Positions 51,568 to 60,007 of a stretch of 64,000 nt of DNA are shown piece by piece (position 1 is the stretch's first letter; each line of letters starts with the position of its first letter). The stretch is from assembly GCF_025960875.1 (NCBI RefSeq), contig NZ_JAODLR010000012.1, positions 62,001-126,000 on the forward strand. The letters are read 5' to 3'. The notes beneath the pieces were generated by a model. That model was given only the letters and a program-made list of their open reading frames with translations, had not been told where the DNA came from and searched no databases. The DNA comes from Crystallibacter permensis. Its GTDB lineage: Bacteria; Actinomycetota; Actinomycetes; Actinomycetales; Micrococcaceae. Both the position numbers and the translations under genes were made by a program.

Positions 51568-52447
51568 AACAACTCCCGGAACCACCCCGGCCCCGGCCGG
51601 CAAGACCCTGCCGGGGAACGAGGCTATGCTCTCGGTCCGCAACCTGAAGAAGGTTTACAAGACCGACGGCGGCGACATCGAGGCCGTCCGGAACCTGACC
51701 TTCGACCTGAAGGCCGGCGAGCTGGCCTGCCTGGTCGGCCCGTCCGGCTCCGGCAAGACCACGCTCCTGAAGTGCATCTCGGGCCTGATGGCCCCGACCG
51801 AGGGTGAAGTGCTGCTGAACGGCACGCCCGTCTCCGGGCCGCCGAAGAAGATGGCCGTCGTGTTCCAGGAATACGGCCGCTCCCTCTTCCCCTGGATGCG
51901 GGTGCGCGAGAACGTCGAGCTGCCGCTGAAGAACCAGGGCGTGCCTCGGGCCGAGCGGGACAAGCTCGTCGATGACGCGCTGGAAGCAGTCGGGCTATCC
52001 CACGTGCCGCAGTCCTACCCGTGGCAGCTGTCCGGCGGTATGCAGCAGCGCGTGGCGATCGCCCGCGCCGTGGCGTACCAGCCCGAGGTGCTGCTCATGG
52101 ACGAGCCGTTCGCGGCCGTGGATGCGCAGACCCGTGCGGATCTGGAAGACCTGATCCGCACCGTCTGGCGCAAACTCGGCGTCACCGTCCTGTTCGTCAC
52201 CCACGATATCGACGAGTCCGTCTACCTCGGTGAACGGGTGATCATCCTATCCAGTTCGCCGACAGTCATCCAGGAAGACCTGACCATCGACCTGCCGGAC
52301 GAGCGCGATCAGCTGAACACCCGCTCGCTGCCGCGCTTTACCGAACTGCGCCACCACGTGTACGAACAGATCCAGCTCGCCAAGCAGGGCCACCGGCCCG
52401 CCGCTGCGGTCCAGACTGATTCCAGCGCAGGTTCTGGCGCGGCCTGA
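51557..52447 (+). CDS. ABC transporter ATP-binding protein (SsuB/TauB type)
   Basis: 296 residues. Walker A LVGPSGSGKTTLLK, Q-loop VVFQEYGRSLFPWM, signature LSGGMQQRVAIARAV, Walker B VLLMDEPFAAVDA and the switch His in FVTHDIDESVYLG. It powers the two permeases upstream. The ATG at 51557 overlaps the permease stop by 11 bases. The last 20 residues are polar and not conserved. A bidirectional terminator follows. Confidence 0.94.
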   Translation: MQSETTPGTTPAPAGKTLPGNEAMLSVRNLKKVYKTDGGDIEAVRNLTFDLKAGELACLVGPSGSGKTTLLKCISGLMAPTEGEVLLNGTPVSGPPKKMAVVFQEYGRSLFPWMRVRENVELPLKNQGVPRAERDKLVDDALEAVGLSHVPQSYPWQLSGGMQQRVAIARAVAYQPEVLLMDEPFAAVDAQTRADLEDLIRTVWRKLGVTVLFVTHDIDESVYLGERVIILSSSPTVIQEDLTIDLPDERDQLNTRSLPRFTELRHHVYEQIQLAKQGHRPAAAVQTDSSAGSGAA

Positions 52448-52462
52448 TACGCCCGTCCACAA

Positions 52463-52505
52463 CAGAAAGCGCCGGCCATCCCGATGGGGAGGCCGGCGCT
52501 TTCTG
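52463..52505. terminator. Bidirectional terminator
   Basis: A perfect 15-bp stem (CAGAAAGCGCCGGCC / GGCCGGCGCTTTCTG) with a 13-base loop between the convergent ATPase and marR genes. Confidence 0.8.
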
Positions 52506-52518
52506 GAGGTAGAACTGC

Positions 52519-53007
52519 CTAGAACGCGATGCGCTTGAGCAGATCGCGGAGGGTTTCGCGTTCTTGCAGCGACAGCGTTGACAGGGACTGGTCCTCCGAG
52601 CGGCGGACGATCGCTTCGGCCCGCTTGTAGAGGTTCCGGCCCGCTGTTGTGGCCACGATGACCTTGGAGCGACGGTCGCGCGGGTCCGTTTCGCGGGCGA
52701 CTGCACCGCGCTGCTCAAGCTGGTCCACCAGGGCGACGATCTGGCTGGGATCCAGGCTCAGGAAGTCCGCCAGTTCGCGCTGCGAAGGATTCTGGCCGCT
52801 GCACGCGAGGGAGAGGACCGAATAGGAGCGGACCTTCAAATCCAGCTCCGCGAGCATATTGTTGGCCCGGCCTGACCCCAGGGACCGGGCCCGGGCCGTG
52901 AGGAACTCGATCTCGTTGGCCAGCTCGGTGGTGTGGAGACGCTGGGCCCCGTTTGCGTTCTCGGCCAGGTCGGCGTCGTTGCCTCTGGTCGTCGTTTGTG
53001 CGGACAT
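52519..53007 (-). CDS. MarR-family transcriptional regulator
   Basis: A 162-residue winged-helix protein: the recognition region is NPSQRELADFLSLDPSQIVA and the wing VARETDPRDRRSKVIVATTA with the typical D-x-R-[D/S]-x-R. MarR proteins usually repress degradation genes and respond to a phenolic or CoA-linked ligand. It is divergent from the SDR catabolic operon, with two TTGA-N4-TTCAA boxes in between, and convergent with the importer operon, whose upstream region carries a third box. It is probably the shared repressor of uptake and catabolism. Confidence 0.9.
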   Translation of the reverse strand: MSAQTTTRGNDADLAENANGAQRLHTTELANEIEFLTARARSLGSGRANNMLAELDLKVRSYSVLSLACSGQNPSQRELADFLSLDPSQIVALVDQLEQRGAVARETDPRDRRSKVIVATTAGRNLYKRAEAIVRRSEDQSLSTLSLQERETLRDLLKRIAF

Positions 53008-53020
53008 CGTTCCTCATCCG

Positions 53021-53051
53021 TTGATTGGTTCAATACTGTTGACTTTTTCAA
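53021..53051. promoter_or_regulatory. Pair of MarR boxes in the marR/SDR promoter
   Basis: TTGATTGGTTCAA (53021-53033) and TTGACTTTTTCAA (53039-53051), both fitting TTGA-N4-TTCAA, with centres 18 bases apart. They lie in the divergent control region and are near-palindromic, as expected for MarR dimers. Confidence 0.65.
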
Positions 53052-53131
53052 TGATATACGTTGTCATTGGTCTTAGTTCAGGATAACCCCGAAACACCGG
53101 TCTAAGGCCGGTGGAAGCGAAGGAGCTTTAG

Positions 53132-54067
53132 ATGTCACTGGCAGGAAAAGTAGCCATTGTTACCGGTAGCGGTCGCGGACTGGGTCTAGCCTATGCTCAG
53201 GAGCTCGCCCGCCAGGGGGCCGCCGTCGTTATTAATGATGTTGACGAGCAGGTAGCCGGCGAGGCCGTCGAGTGCATCACCGGTGCCGGCGGCAAGGCCG
53301 TGGCCGTTGTCGCTCCCGTCGGTTCCACCGAGACCGCGCAGCAGTTGGTCAATACCGCCGTCGAGTCCTTCGGCGGGCTGGACATCCTGGTCACAAACGC
53401 CGGCGTGCTGCGGGATAAGTCCCTGCTGAAGATGACCGATGAAGACTTCGACCTGGTCATCAACGTGCATCTGCGCGGGACCTTCACCTGCGTCCGCGAG
53501 GCCTACGCCTATTTCAAGGCAAACAACGTCGCCGGCCGCATCATCACCATCGGGTCCCCGACCGGGCAGCGCGGAAACTTCGGCCAGACCAACTACGCCG
53601 CCGCGAAGGCCGGCATTGTCGGTATGGTCCGCACGTGGGCGCTGGAAATGAAGAAGGCGGGCGTCACCGCCAACGCGATCATTCCGGTGGCGGCGACGGC
53701 CATGACCAAGACCGTGCCGTTCTTCCAGAAGGCTGTGGAGGCCGACGAGCGCGGCGAGGCCATGCCGGACTTCTTCCGTAAGGACCTGGGCTTTGGAACG
53801 GCCGACGACGTTGCCGGCCTGGTTGCTTTCCTCGCCTCCGACGCCGCGGCCAAGGTAACCGGCCAGGCGATCGGGATCGGCGGCGACCGCCTGCAGCTGT
53901 GGTCGCACCCGGAAGCCGTAGCCACCGAGTACAAGGACGGCGGCTGGAGCTACGAGGAACTGGTCGAGCGGTTCGACGATCTCTTCGGCGAGCGGCTGCA
54001 GAGCGTAGGCGAGACCTTCCCGGAACTGCCCGCCGACCTGCAGCCCGAGGCAGCGGGAGCGAAGTAA
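53132..54067 (+). CDS. SDR-family (hydroxyacyl-CoA dehydrogenase-like) oxidoreductase
   Basis: 311 residues. Classical short-chain dehydrogenase: cofactor motif TGSGRGLGLAYAQELA, VTNAGVLRDKSL, and the catalytic YAAAK with the Tyr preceded by Ser in IGSPTGQRG. It resembles the multifunctional-enzyme-2 type (3R)-hydroxyacyl-CoA dehydrogenases, with a C-terminal extension of about 50 residues. Together with the MaoC hydratase and acyl-CoA dehydrogenase downstream it would form a beta-oxidation-like set. GAAGGAGCTTTAG precedes the ATG. Confidence 0.87.
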   Translation: MSLAGKVAIVTGSGRGLGLAYAQELARQGAAVVINDVDEQVAGEAVECITGAGGKAVAVVAPVGSTETAQQLVNTAVESFGGLDILVTNAGVLRDKSLLKMTDEDFDLVINVHLRGTFTCVREAYAYFKANNVAGRIITIGSPTGQRGNFGQTNYAAAKAGIVGMVRTWALEMKKAGVTANAIIPVAATAMTKTVPFFQKAVEADERGEAMPDFFRKDLGFGTADDVAGLVAFLASDAAAKVTGQAIGIGGDRLQLWSHPEAVATEYKDGGWSYEELVERFDDLFGERLQSVGETFPELPADLQPEAAGAK

Positions 54068-54069
54068 AC

Positions 54070-54975
54070 ATGGCAGCGACGGCATACGAACTCGGGATCG
54101 ACGCCTCGGCAATCGAAGCGGTCGATATGCACGTGCATGTGGAGATCGACAACTGCGGCCATGTGTCCCTGCCTCCGGTGCTGAACGACGCGTCGAGCAA
54201 GTACTTCAAGGCCGAGGAGCGCACGCCGTCCCTTGACAGCATCGCGGAAACCTACCGCGGGCTGAACATGGCCGCCGTCGTCTTCACCGTCGACGCGCGG
54301 ACCAAGCTCAAGCGCGAGCCCAACAGCATCGAGGACATTGTCGAGGGCGCGGCGCGGAACAACGACGTGCTGATCCCGTTCGGCTCCGTCGACCCGCTGA
54401 CCGGTGCGGATGCGATCGACCGGGCCAAGCGGCTCGCCGGCGACTACGGCGTGCGCGGCTTCAAGTTCCACCCCAGCCTGCAGGGCTTCGACCCAAGCGA
54501 TGAGCGGTACTACCCGCTCTGGGAGGCGTTGCAGGAGATCGGTCTGCCGGCAATCTTCCACACCGGCCAGAACGGCATGGGCGCCGGACTGCCCGGCGGC
54601 TACGGGATCAAGCTGGCCTATTCCAACCCGCTGCTGCTCGACGCCGTCGCAGCGGACTTCCCGGAGTTCCAGATCATCATGGCCCACCCCTCGGTGCCTT
54701 GGCAGGACGAGGCGAACTCGATTGCCACGCATAAGGCAAACGTGTTCATCGACCTTTCCGGCTGGTCCCCGAAGTATTTCCCGGAGTCGCTGGTCAAGAT
54801 GTCCAACTCGGTACTGCAGGACAAGGTACTCTTCGGCACCGACTACCCGCTGATCACCCCGCAGAAATGGCTCAGCGCGTTCGCCGACCTGCCGCTGAAG
54901 GACGAAGTCCGGCCGAAGATCCTGAAGGCCAACGCCGTGAAGCTGCTCGGCCTCAAGGCCGGGAAAAAGGCATGA
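54070..54975 (+). CDS. Amidohydrolase-2 family metal-dependent hydrolase/decarboxylase
   Basis: A 301-residue TIM-barrel protein. Metal-binding landmarks: DMHVHVEID near the N-terminus, GFKFHPSLQGF, IFHTGQNG, MAHPSVPWQDE and FGTDYPLI with the last Asp. The pattern matches the ACMSD/gamma-resorcylate-decarboxylase group, which decarboxylates or hydrolyses cyclic acids. It lies two bases after the SDR gene, and its stop overlaps the acyl-CoA dehydrogenase ATG. An in-frame upstream extension would run inside the SDR gene and is rejected. The substrate is unknown. Confidence 0.86.
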   Translation: MAATAYELGIDASAIEAVDMHVHVEIDNCGHVSLPPVLNDASSKYFKAEERTPSLDSIAETYRGLNMAAVVFTVDARTKLKREPNSIEDIVEGAARNNDVLIPFGSVDPLTGADAIDRAKRLAGDYGVRGFKFHPSLQGFDPSDERYYPLWEALQEIGLPAIFHTGQNGMGAGLPGGYGIKLAYSNPLLLDAVAADFPEFQIIMAHPSVPWQDEANSIATHKANVFIDLSGWSPKYFPESLVKMSNSVLQDKVLFGTDYPLITPQKWLSAFADLPLKDEVRPKILKANAVKLLGLKAGKKA

Positions 54976-56183
54976 GCGTGGCTGCGGACGTACGGACCGG
55001 AGCCGCGGCGGGACGCTTCTACCCGTCGGACCAGTACGGCTTCTCGTCCCTGCTTACCGAGAATGAACTGGCGGTGCTGGGACGGCTGCGCAAGGTGCTG
55101 GACGAGCAGGTCCACCCGCTGCTGGCCGAGTATTGGGAAGCGGGAGAGTTTCCGTATCAGATTGCGCAGCCGCTGTTCGATCTGAACCTGATGGAGCCCT
55201 CGCAGCCCGGCGACGGCGGTGCGGCCGCCAGCGGACTCTATGCGGGCTTCCGAAACTTCGAGCTGGCCCGCACGGATGCTTCCGTGGCCACGTTCTACAA
55301 CGCGCAGTCCGGCCTGTTCCGCACCGCTATCAATCTCGGCGGCAGCGCCGAGCAGGCCGCGGAGCTGGACCCGAAGATCCGCTCCTTTGAGTACAAAGGC
55401 GTCTTCGCGCTGACCGAACCGGACCACGGCTCGGATATCGCCGGCGGGCTGGAAACCAGTGCCCGGCGGGACGGGGACAACTGGACCATCAACGGCGCCA
55501 AACGCTGGATCGGGGGAGCCGCCTCCGCCGACGTGCTGGCAGTTTTTGCCCGCGACGAGGCAGACCAGCAGGTCAAGGCCTTCCTGGTTCCCACCGACGC
55601 GCCGGGCGTGACCATCTCCAAGATCCACCGGAAGACCTCGCTGCGGCTGATGCAGAATGCCGATATCGACTTCCGGGATGTCACCGTGCCGGAGTCTGCG
55701 CGGTTACAGAACGTCAACTCCTTTGCCGACGTCGCCGCAATGCTGCGGAACATGCGCTCGGACGTGGCCTGGATTGCCGCGGGGCTGCAGGCCGGGGCCT
55801 ATGAGGCAGCAGTGCGCTACGTAAAGCAGCGCGAGCAGTTCGGCAAGAGCATCGGCAGCTTCCAGTTGGTCCAGGAGAAGCTGGCCACCATGCTGGGCAA
55901 CGTTACCGCTTCCCTGGGCATGGTGGTGCGGCTGACCCAGCAGCAGGAACAGGGCATCTATGCGGATGAGAATTCCGCGTTGTCCAAGATGTTCTGCTGC
56001 GCCCGGATGCGGGAAACCGTCGCCCTGGCCCGCGAAGTGGTCGGCGGCAACGGGATCACGCTGGACACCGACGTCGCACGTTTCCATGCCGATGCCGAAG
56101 CCGTCTATTCCTACGAAGGCACGCATGAGATCAATGCGCTGATCGTCGGGCGGGCAATCACGGGCAAGGGCGCTTTCCGCTAG
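54972..56183 (+). CDS. Acyl-CoA dehydrogenase (glutaryl-CoA dehydrogenase-like)
   Basis: A 403-residue flavoprotein. FAD/substrate motifs: FALTEPDHGSDIAGGL, WTINGAKRWIGGA, and the C-terminal catalytic-Glu motif YEGTHEINALIVGRAITG, which is the hallmark of the glutaryl-CoA dehydrogenase branch. Some members of this branch only dehydrogenate and do not decarboxylate. It oxidises an acyl-CoA in the pathway of this operon. ATGA overlap with the amidohydrolase gene; a longer frame upstream is not credible. Confidence 0.9.
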   Translation: MSVAADVRTGAAAGRFYPSDQYGFSSLLTENELAVLGRLRKVLDEQVHPLLAEYWEAGEFPYQIAQPLFDLNLMEPSQPGDGGAAASGLYAGFRNFELARTDASVATFYNAQSGLFRTAINLGGSAEQAAELDPKIRSFEYKGVFALTEPDHGSDIAGGLETSARRDGDNWTINGAKRWIGGAASADVLAVFARDEADQQVKAFLVPTDAPGVTISKIHRKTSLRLMQNADIDFRDVTVPESARLQNVNSFADVAAMLRNMRSDVAWIAAGLQAGAYEAAVRYVKQREQFGKSIGSFQLVQEKLATMLGNVTASLGMVVRLTQQQEQGIYADENSALSKMFCCARMRETVALAREVVGGNGITLDTDVARFHADAEAVYSYEGTHEINALIVGRAITGKGAFR

Positions 56184-56226
56184 ATATTCGTCAATACCGT
56201 AAACATCTACTTTTCAGGAGCATCTT

Positions 56227-56682
56227 ATGAGCAACCTCGTTGTCACTTTCGAAGAACTGTCCGGACTGGTTGGCAAGGACCTCGGCTACACCGATTACCT
56301 GGAGATCACCCAGGACCAGATCAATACCTTCGCGGACGCCACCAACGACCACCAGTGGATCCACACCGACCCGGAGAAGGCCAAGGACGGTCCCTTCGGC
56401 GCCCCGATCGCTCACGGCTTCCTAAGCCTGTCGCTCATCATCCCGCTGTGGAGCGAGCTGTTCGACGTCGAGGGCGTCAAGACCAAGGTCAACTATGGGC
56501 TGGACCGCGTCCGCTTCACCAATCCGGTCAAGGTCGGTGCCAAGGTCCGGCTGCACTCCGTCATTGCCGAAGTCACCGAGGTCAAGGGCGGCGTGCAGAT
56601 CAAGACCAGCAACACCATCGAGATTGAAGGCGAAGAACGCCCCGCCGTCGTCGCGGAATTCCTCGCCCGCTTCTACGCCTAA
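56227..56682 (+). CDS. MaoC-family (R)-specific enoyl-CoA hydratase
   Basis: A 151-residue hot-dog fold hydratase. The hydratase-2 motif is visible as FADATNDHQWIHTDPEKAKDG, with Asp and His as catalytic pair, followed by APIAHGFLSLSL. It hydrates an enoyl-CoA, the step between the acyl-CoA dehydrogenase and the SDR dehydrogenase of the same operon. CAGGAGCATCTT precedes the ATG. Confidence 0.9.
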   Translation: MSNLVVTFEELSGLVGKDLGYTDYLEITQDQINTFADATNDHQWIHTDPEKAKDGPFGAPIAHGFLSLSLIIPLWSELFDVEGVKTKVNYGLDRVRFTNPVKVGAKVRLHSVIAEVTEVKGGVQIKTSNTIEIEGEERPAVVAEFLARFYA

Positions 56683-56748
56683 CCCCACGCCAGGACAAGT
56701 CAGCGTCCGGGCGAAGTCACACTACCCACCTCAAGGAAGAGGCTCGTT

Positions 56749-57738
56749 ATGAAAAGGCATTTCTCCAAAGTTCTTGCCGGCGGCGCCATTATCGCCCTGG
56801 CCCTGACCGGTTGCGGCTCGGGTTCACCTTCAGGATCAGAGGCGCCGGAAGGTAGCGCTGGCGCCAGCGGCGGTCTGCAGGACGTCACCGTCGGAGTCCT
56901 CACGATTGCCCCCTCCGCCGCGATGCAGTACGGCATCGATGAGGGGATTTTCGAGAAGTACGGACTGAATGTGGAGCTGCAGACGGGCCAGGGCGGCGCA
57001 GCGATGCTGCCGGCCGTCTCCACCGGAACAATGAACTTCGCGGTGGGCAACCCACTGTCGGTGATGACCGCCGTCAACAAGGGCCTGGACATGAAGATCG
57101 TCTCCGGTTACAGCAACTCCAAAGCTGAAGGCGAAGACATCAACGCCGTGGTGACCAAGGCGGACTCAGGCATCGAAGATTTTGCGGATCTGGAAGGCAA
57201 GACCACCGCCGTCAACACACTCAAGACGCAGGGCGACCTGACGATCATGGAGAGCGCGGCAATCGACGGCGGAGATCCGTCAGCGCTGAAGTTCAGTGAG
57301 ATGCCTTTCCCTGATATGGAAGCGCAGCTGGAACGCGGCAACGTTGACGCCATCTGGATCCCGGAGCCATTCCAGTCACGGGCGCTGGCCAACGAGAACT
57401 ACAAGCTGGTGGGCTACCCGAACCAGAAGGCCCTGCCCGGCCTGCCGACCATGGTGACGTTCACCAGCGGCAGCTACGCGGAGGAGAACCCGGAAATTGT
57501 GGCGGACTTCAAGGCTGCAGTGACCGAGACTCTGGCCGCGGCGGAGGCGGATCCGGAAGGCGTGCGGGCCGTGCTGCCGAAGTTTATGGGCATGGACGAG
57601 GCCGTGGCCAAGGACCTGAAGATGGAAACGTTCGACGGCGAAGTGCCCACACAGGTGCTGAGTGACATGGGCGAACTGATGGTCAAGTACGAGTACGTGG
57701 ACAGCGCGCCCGACGTGGATGCCATGACCGTGCAGTAG
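56749..57738 (+). CDS. Second NMT1-type substrate-binding lipoprotein, no own permease
   Basis: 329 residues. Lipobox LALTGCGSG. The linker after the Cys (GSGSPSGSEAPEGSAG) is almost the same as that of the binding protein at 48984, and the body is paralogous (VGVLTIAPSAAMQYGIDEG, GNVDAIWIPEPFQ). It is the last gene of the catabolic operon; no permease or ATPase follows. It probably delivers a related substrate to the importer at 49955-52447. A bidirectional hairpin follows. Confidence 0.87.
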   Translation: MKRHFSKVLAGGAIIALALTGCGSGSPSGSEAPEGSAGASGGLQDVTVGVLTIAPSAAMQYGIDEGIFEKYGLNVELQTGQGGAAMLPAVSTGTMNFAVGNPLSVMTAVNKGLDMKIVSGYSNSKAEGEDINAVVTKADSGIEDFADLEGKTTAVNTLKTQGDLTIMESAAIDGGDPSALKFSEMPFPDMEAQLERGNVDAIWIPEPFQSRALANENYKLVGYPNQKALPGLPTMVTFTSGSYAEENPEIVADFKAAVTETLAAAEADPEGVRAVLPKFMGMDEAVAKDLKMETFDGEVPTQVLSDMGELMVKYEYVDSAPDVDAMTVQ

Positions 57739-57756
57739 CAGCCGGCACATCGCCAA

Positions 57757-57794
57757 CAGCTGGGCGGTTCCCTACGCGGGGAGCCGCCCAGCTG
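57757..57794. terminator. Bidirectional terminator
   Basis: A 16-bp stem (CAGCTGGGCGGTTCCC / GGGAGCCGCCCAGCTG, one G-T pair) with a 6-base loop between convergent genes. Confidence 0.8.
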
Positions 57795-57807
57795 TGTGTC
57801 CGGTCGC

Positions 57808-58641
57808 CTAGTGGCCGAACCTGTCGGCGTCGAGAATTTCCTCGTCGCCGGTGTCCATGGCGCTGATCCGGCGCAGCTCGTCACCGGTGAGGACAAAGTC
57901 GAAGATGCTGAAGTTCTCTGCCAGCCGCTGCGGATTCGACGACTTGGGGATGACGACGTGCCCCAGCAGGGTGTGCCAGCGCAGCACGATCTGGGCCGGT
58001 GTCTTCTGGTACTTTTCGGCCAGCTCCGTGATGACCGGCTCCTTGAGCAGGGCGCCGCCGCGGCCGATGGGGCTCCAGGCCTGGGTGGCGATGCCGCGCT
58101 CCTGGTGGATGGCGACGATGTCCTGCCGGGTGTGCCGCGGGTCCAGCTGGATCTGGTTGACCTCCGGCACCAGGCCAGAATCGAAAAGGTGCTGCAGATG
58201 GGCCGGCTTGAAATTCGACGTGCCGATGGCCCGGACCCGGCCGTCCGACAGCAGCTTTGTCATGCCCGCGAAAGCATCAACGTACCGGTCCTGGGCGGGA
58301 TTGGGCCAGTGGATGAGCAGCAGGTCGATGTACTCGACGCCCAGCCGGCGGGCACTGGCGTCGAAAGCCTGCTCAACGCCGTCGTAACTGTGCCATTCCT
58401 TGTTGAACTTGCTGGTCAGGAAGACGTCGCTGCGGTCCAGCCCGCTGCGCCGCAGGCCGTCGCCGACTCCTTGTTCGTTGCCGTAGTTCTCGGCGGTATC
58501 GATCATCCGGTAACCGATTTTCAGGGCAGCCTCTACCGCATCGGCCGTTTCGGAATTGTCCATGGGCCAGGTGCCAAGGCCTAGAAACGGCAGCTTGGCG
58601 CCGTTCCGCAACTCAATGATCGGAGCAAGTTCTACGCTCAC
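57808..58641 (-). CDS. Aldo/keto reductase
   Basis: A 277-residue NADPH-dependent (beta/alpha)8 reductase. The catalytic tetrad is recognisable: Asp and Tyr in DTAENYGNE, Lys in FLTSKFNKEW, His in DLLLIHWPNP. The coenzyme-binding end reads VIPKSSNPQRLAENFSIFDF. It resembles 2,5-diketo-gluconate reductase-type bacterial enzymes. The GTG at 58641 has ACAGGAGGTCCC upstream. Monocistronic; the true substrate is not evident. Confidence 0.92.
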   Translation of the reverse strand: MSVELAPIIELRNGAKLPFLGLGTWPMDNSETADAVEAALKIGYRMIDTAENYGNEQGVGDGLRRSGLDRSDVFLTSKFNKEWHSYDGVEQAFDASARRLGVEYIDLLLIHWPNPAQDRYVDAFAGMTKLLSDGRVRAIGTSNFKPAHLQHLFDSGLVPEVNQIQLDPRHTRQDIVAIHQERGIATQAWSPIGRGGALLKEPVITELAEKYQKTPAQIVLRWHTLLGHVVIPKSSNPQRLAENFSIFDFVLTGDELRRISAMDTGDEEILDADRFGH

Positions 58642-58733
58642 GGGACCTCCTGTGATCGTTTCTGAAGCGTTGGTGGTATTGCCAGACCCTCAGCCTAAGG
58701 GCTCCCGCGCCTGTGCAGAACCCGGAAAGCAAA

Positions 58734-58782
58734 AGCGGAGAGCCGCCGCACTGGCTGGTGCCAACTGCGGCGGCTCTCCGCT
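58734..58782 (-). terminator. Terminator after FMN reductase gene
   Basis: A perfect 17-bp stem AGCGGAGAGCCGCCGCA / TGCGGCGGCTCTCCGCT with a 15-base loop; TTTTGCTTT follows on the minus strand. Confidence 0.82.
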
Positions 58783-58801
58783 CGGTGCCTCGTGACGATG
58801 C

Positions 58802-59362
58802 TTACGCGTTGACCAGTTCCACCGCGCCGGCCAGGGCGGAGACGACGCCGGCGATCTCGGCGGCCGATTCGGCGTGGTCCTTGGGATGGGTCGTGGCGAA
58901 GACCTCGAAGCGGGCGCCGATGGAAAGCTTGGCGTCCTCGAGCACCTTGGCCTGGGCGATGCCCAGCGCCTTGCGGGCGTCGTCGTGCGCCCACTGCGCA
59001 CCGTAGGGCGAGGGGGAGGTGCCGATGACGGCCGCCGGCATGCCGTTCAGAGCGCCGGCGCCGAACGGGCGGGACAGCCAGTCGATGGCGTTGTTCAGCA
59101 CGGCCGGGGTTGTGCCGTTGTATTCGGGGGAGACCAGCAGCACGGCGTCGGCTTCCTTGGCGGCCTCGCGCAGTGCCTCGGCCGCTGCCGGAACAGAACC
59201 TTCAACGTCCAGGTCCTCGTTATAGAACGGGATGTTCTCGAGGCCGTCGTAGATCCGTACGTCGGTACCTTCCGGGGCAACCGTTGCGGCGGTTTCGGCC
59301 AGCTGGCGGTTGATGGAATCGCTGCGAAGGCTGCCGACGAGGGTCAGGACCTTGATGCTCAT
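58802..59362 (-). CDS. NADPH-dependent FMN reductase / azoreductase family protein
   Basis: A 186-residue flavodoxin-like fold. FMN phosphate-binding loop LVGSLRSDSINRQL, and the second FMN loop VSPEYNGTTPAVLNNAIDWL, typical of the SsuE/YieF/ArsH group. It reduces FMN, quinones or chromate-like acceptors. TAGGAGATTTTC precedes the ATG. Monocistronic. Confidence 0.9.
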   Translation of the reverse strand: MSIKVLTLVGSLRSDSINRQLAETAATVAPEGTDVRIYDGLENIPFYNEDLDVEGSVPAAAEALREAAKEADAVLLVSPEYNGTTPAVLNNAIDWLSRPFGAGALNGMPAAVIGTSPSPYGAQWAHDDARKALGIAQAKVLEDAKLSIGARFEVFATTHPKDHAESAAEIAGVVSALAGAVELVNA

Positions 59363-59486
59363 GAAAATCTCCTAGCAAAGTAGTACGTGCACCGTGGATA
59401 ACCACGTACTTCCCCGCGACCATTCCCCACAACGGCCGTCTCGCCCTGTGTTTCCCCTCACGTGAGGCTGGGAATGCGCCGTTCGC

Positions 59487-59867
59487 TCAGCCCTGCGGCT
59501 GTTTCTGCTCACGGGTTGCGAGCCAGGCAAGCACATCGCGCAGCCGGATGCGCCGATGCGTGCCGCGGTATTCCACTGGGATAGTCCCGGCATCGGTCAG
59601 CCGCCGCATGTAAGTGAGCGAAACGCCGGCGACTTCGGCCGCCTGCGAGGTGTTGAGCAGATCCTCGGCCGAACTGACCATGACCGCGTCGCCCTGGGCA
59701 AAGCGCTGCAAAACATCGACGACGGCGTTGCGCGCCTGGGCGGGAAGCTTCACCGTGGTGCCGTTGACGAAAACGGTCACATCATCGCTGTCCGCCAGGG
59801 CCCGGGCCAGCCGCTTGGTCTCGGCGTCGGACAAAGCGTCGGTGGTGCGGGGTTTCAACTGCGCCAT
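59487..59867 (-). CDS. Excisionase-type helix-turn-helix protein, antitoxin-like
   Basis: 126 residues. The C-terminal 55 residues are a MerR-like/excisionase winged helix (LLNTSQAAEVAGVSLTYMRR, then VEYRGTHRRIRLRDVLAWL). The N-terminal part resembles the short beta-strand domain of actinobacterial excisionase-family antitoxins that pair with PIN-domain toxins. No toxin gene lies next to it: the 124 bases downstream are empty. It may be an orphan antitoxin or a stand-alone regulator. The ATG at 59867 has AAGGTGTGACT upstream. Confidence 0.78.
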   Translation of the reverse strand: MAQLKPRTTDALSDAETKRLARALADSDDVTVFVNGTTVKLPAQARNAVVDVLQRFAQGDAVMVSSAEDLLNTSQAAEVAGVSLTYMRRLTDAGTIPVEYRGTHRRIRLRDVLAWLATREQKQPQG

Positions 59868-60007
59868 AGTCACACCTTAAGCCACAGCTGCTACGCAGAC
59901 CGGGCGCCGGGCGGTGGGCACCCCAAACCGCGTGGATCGCGTGATGTTGACCGCATTCTTCACTCAGGATGTTAGCCGGTTGCGCCCGCGTTAAGTAGGC
60001 TCTAGGT

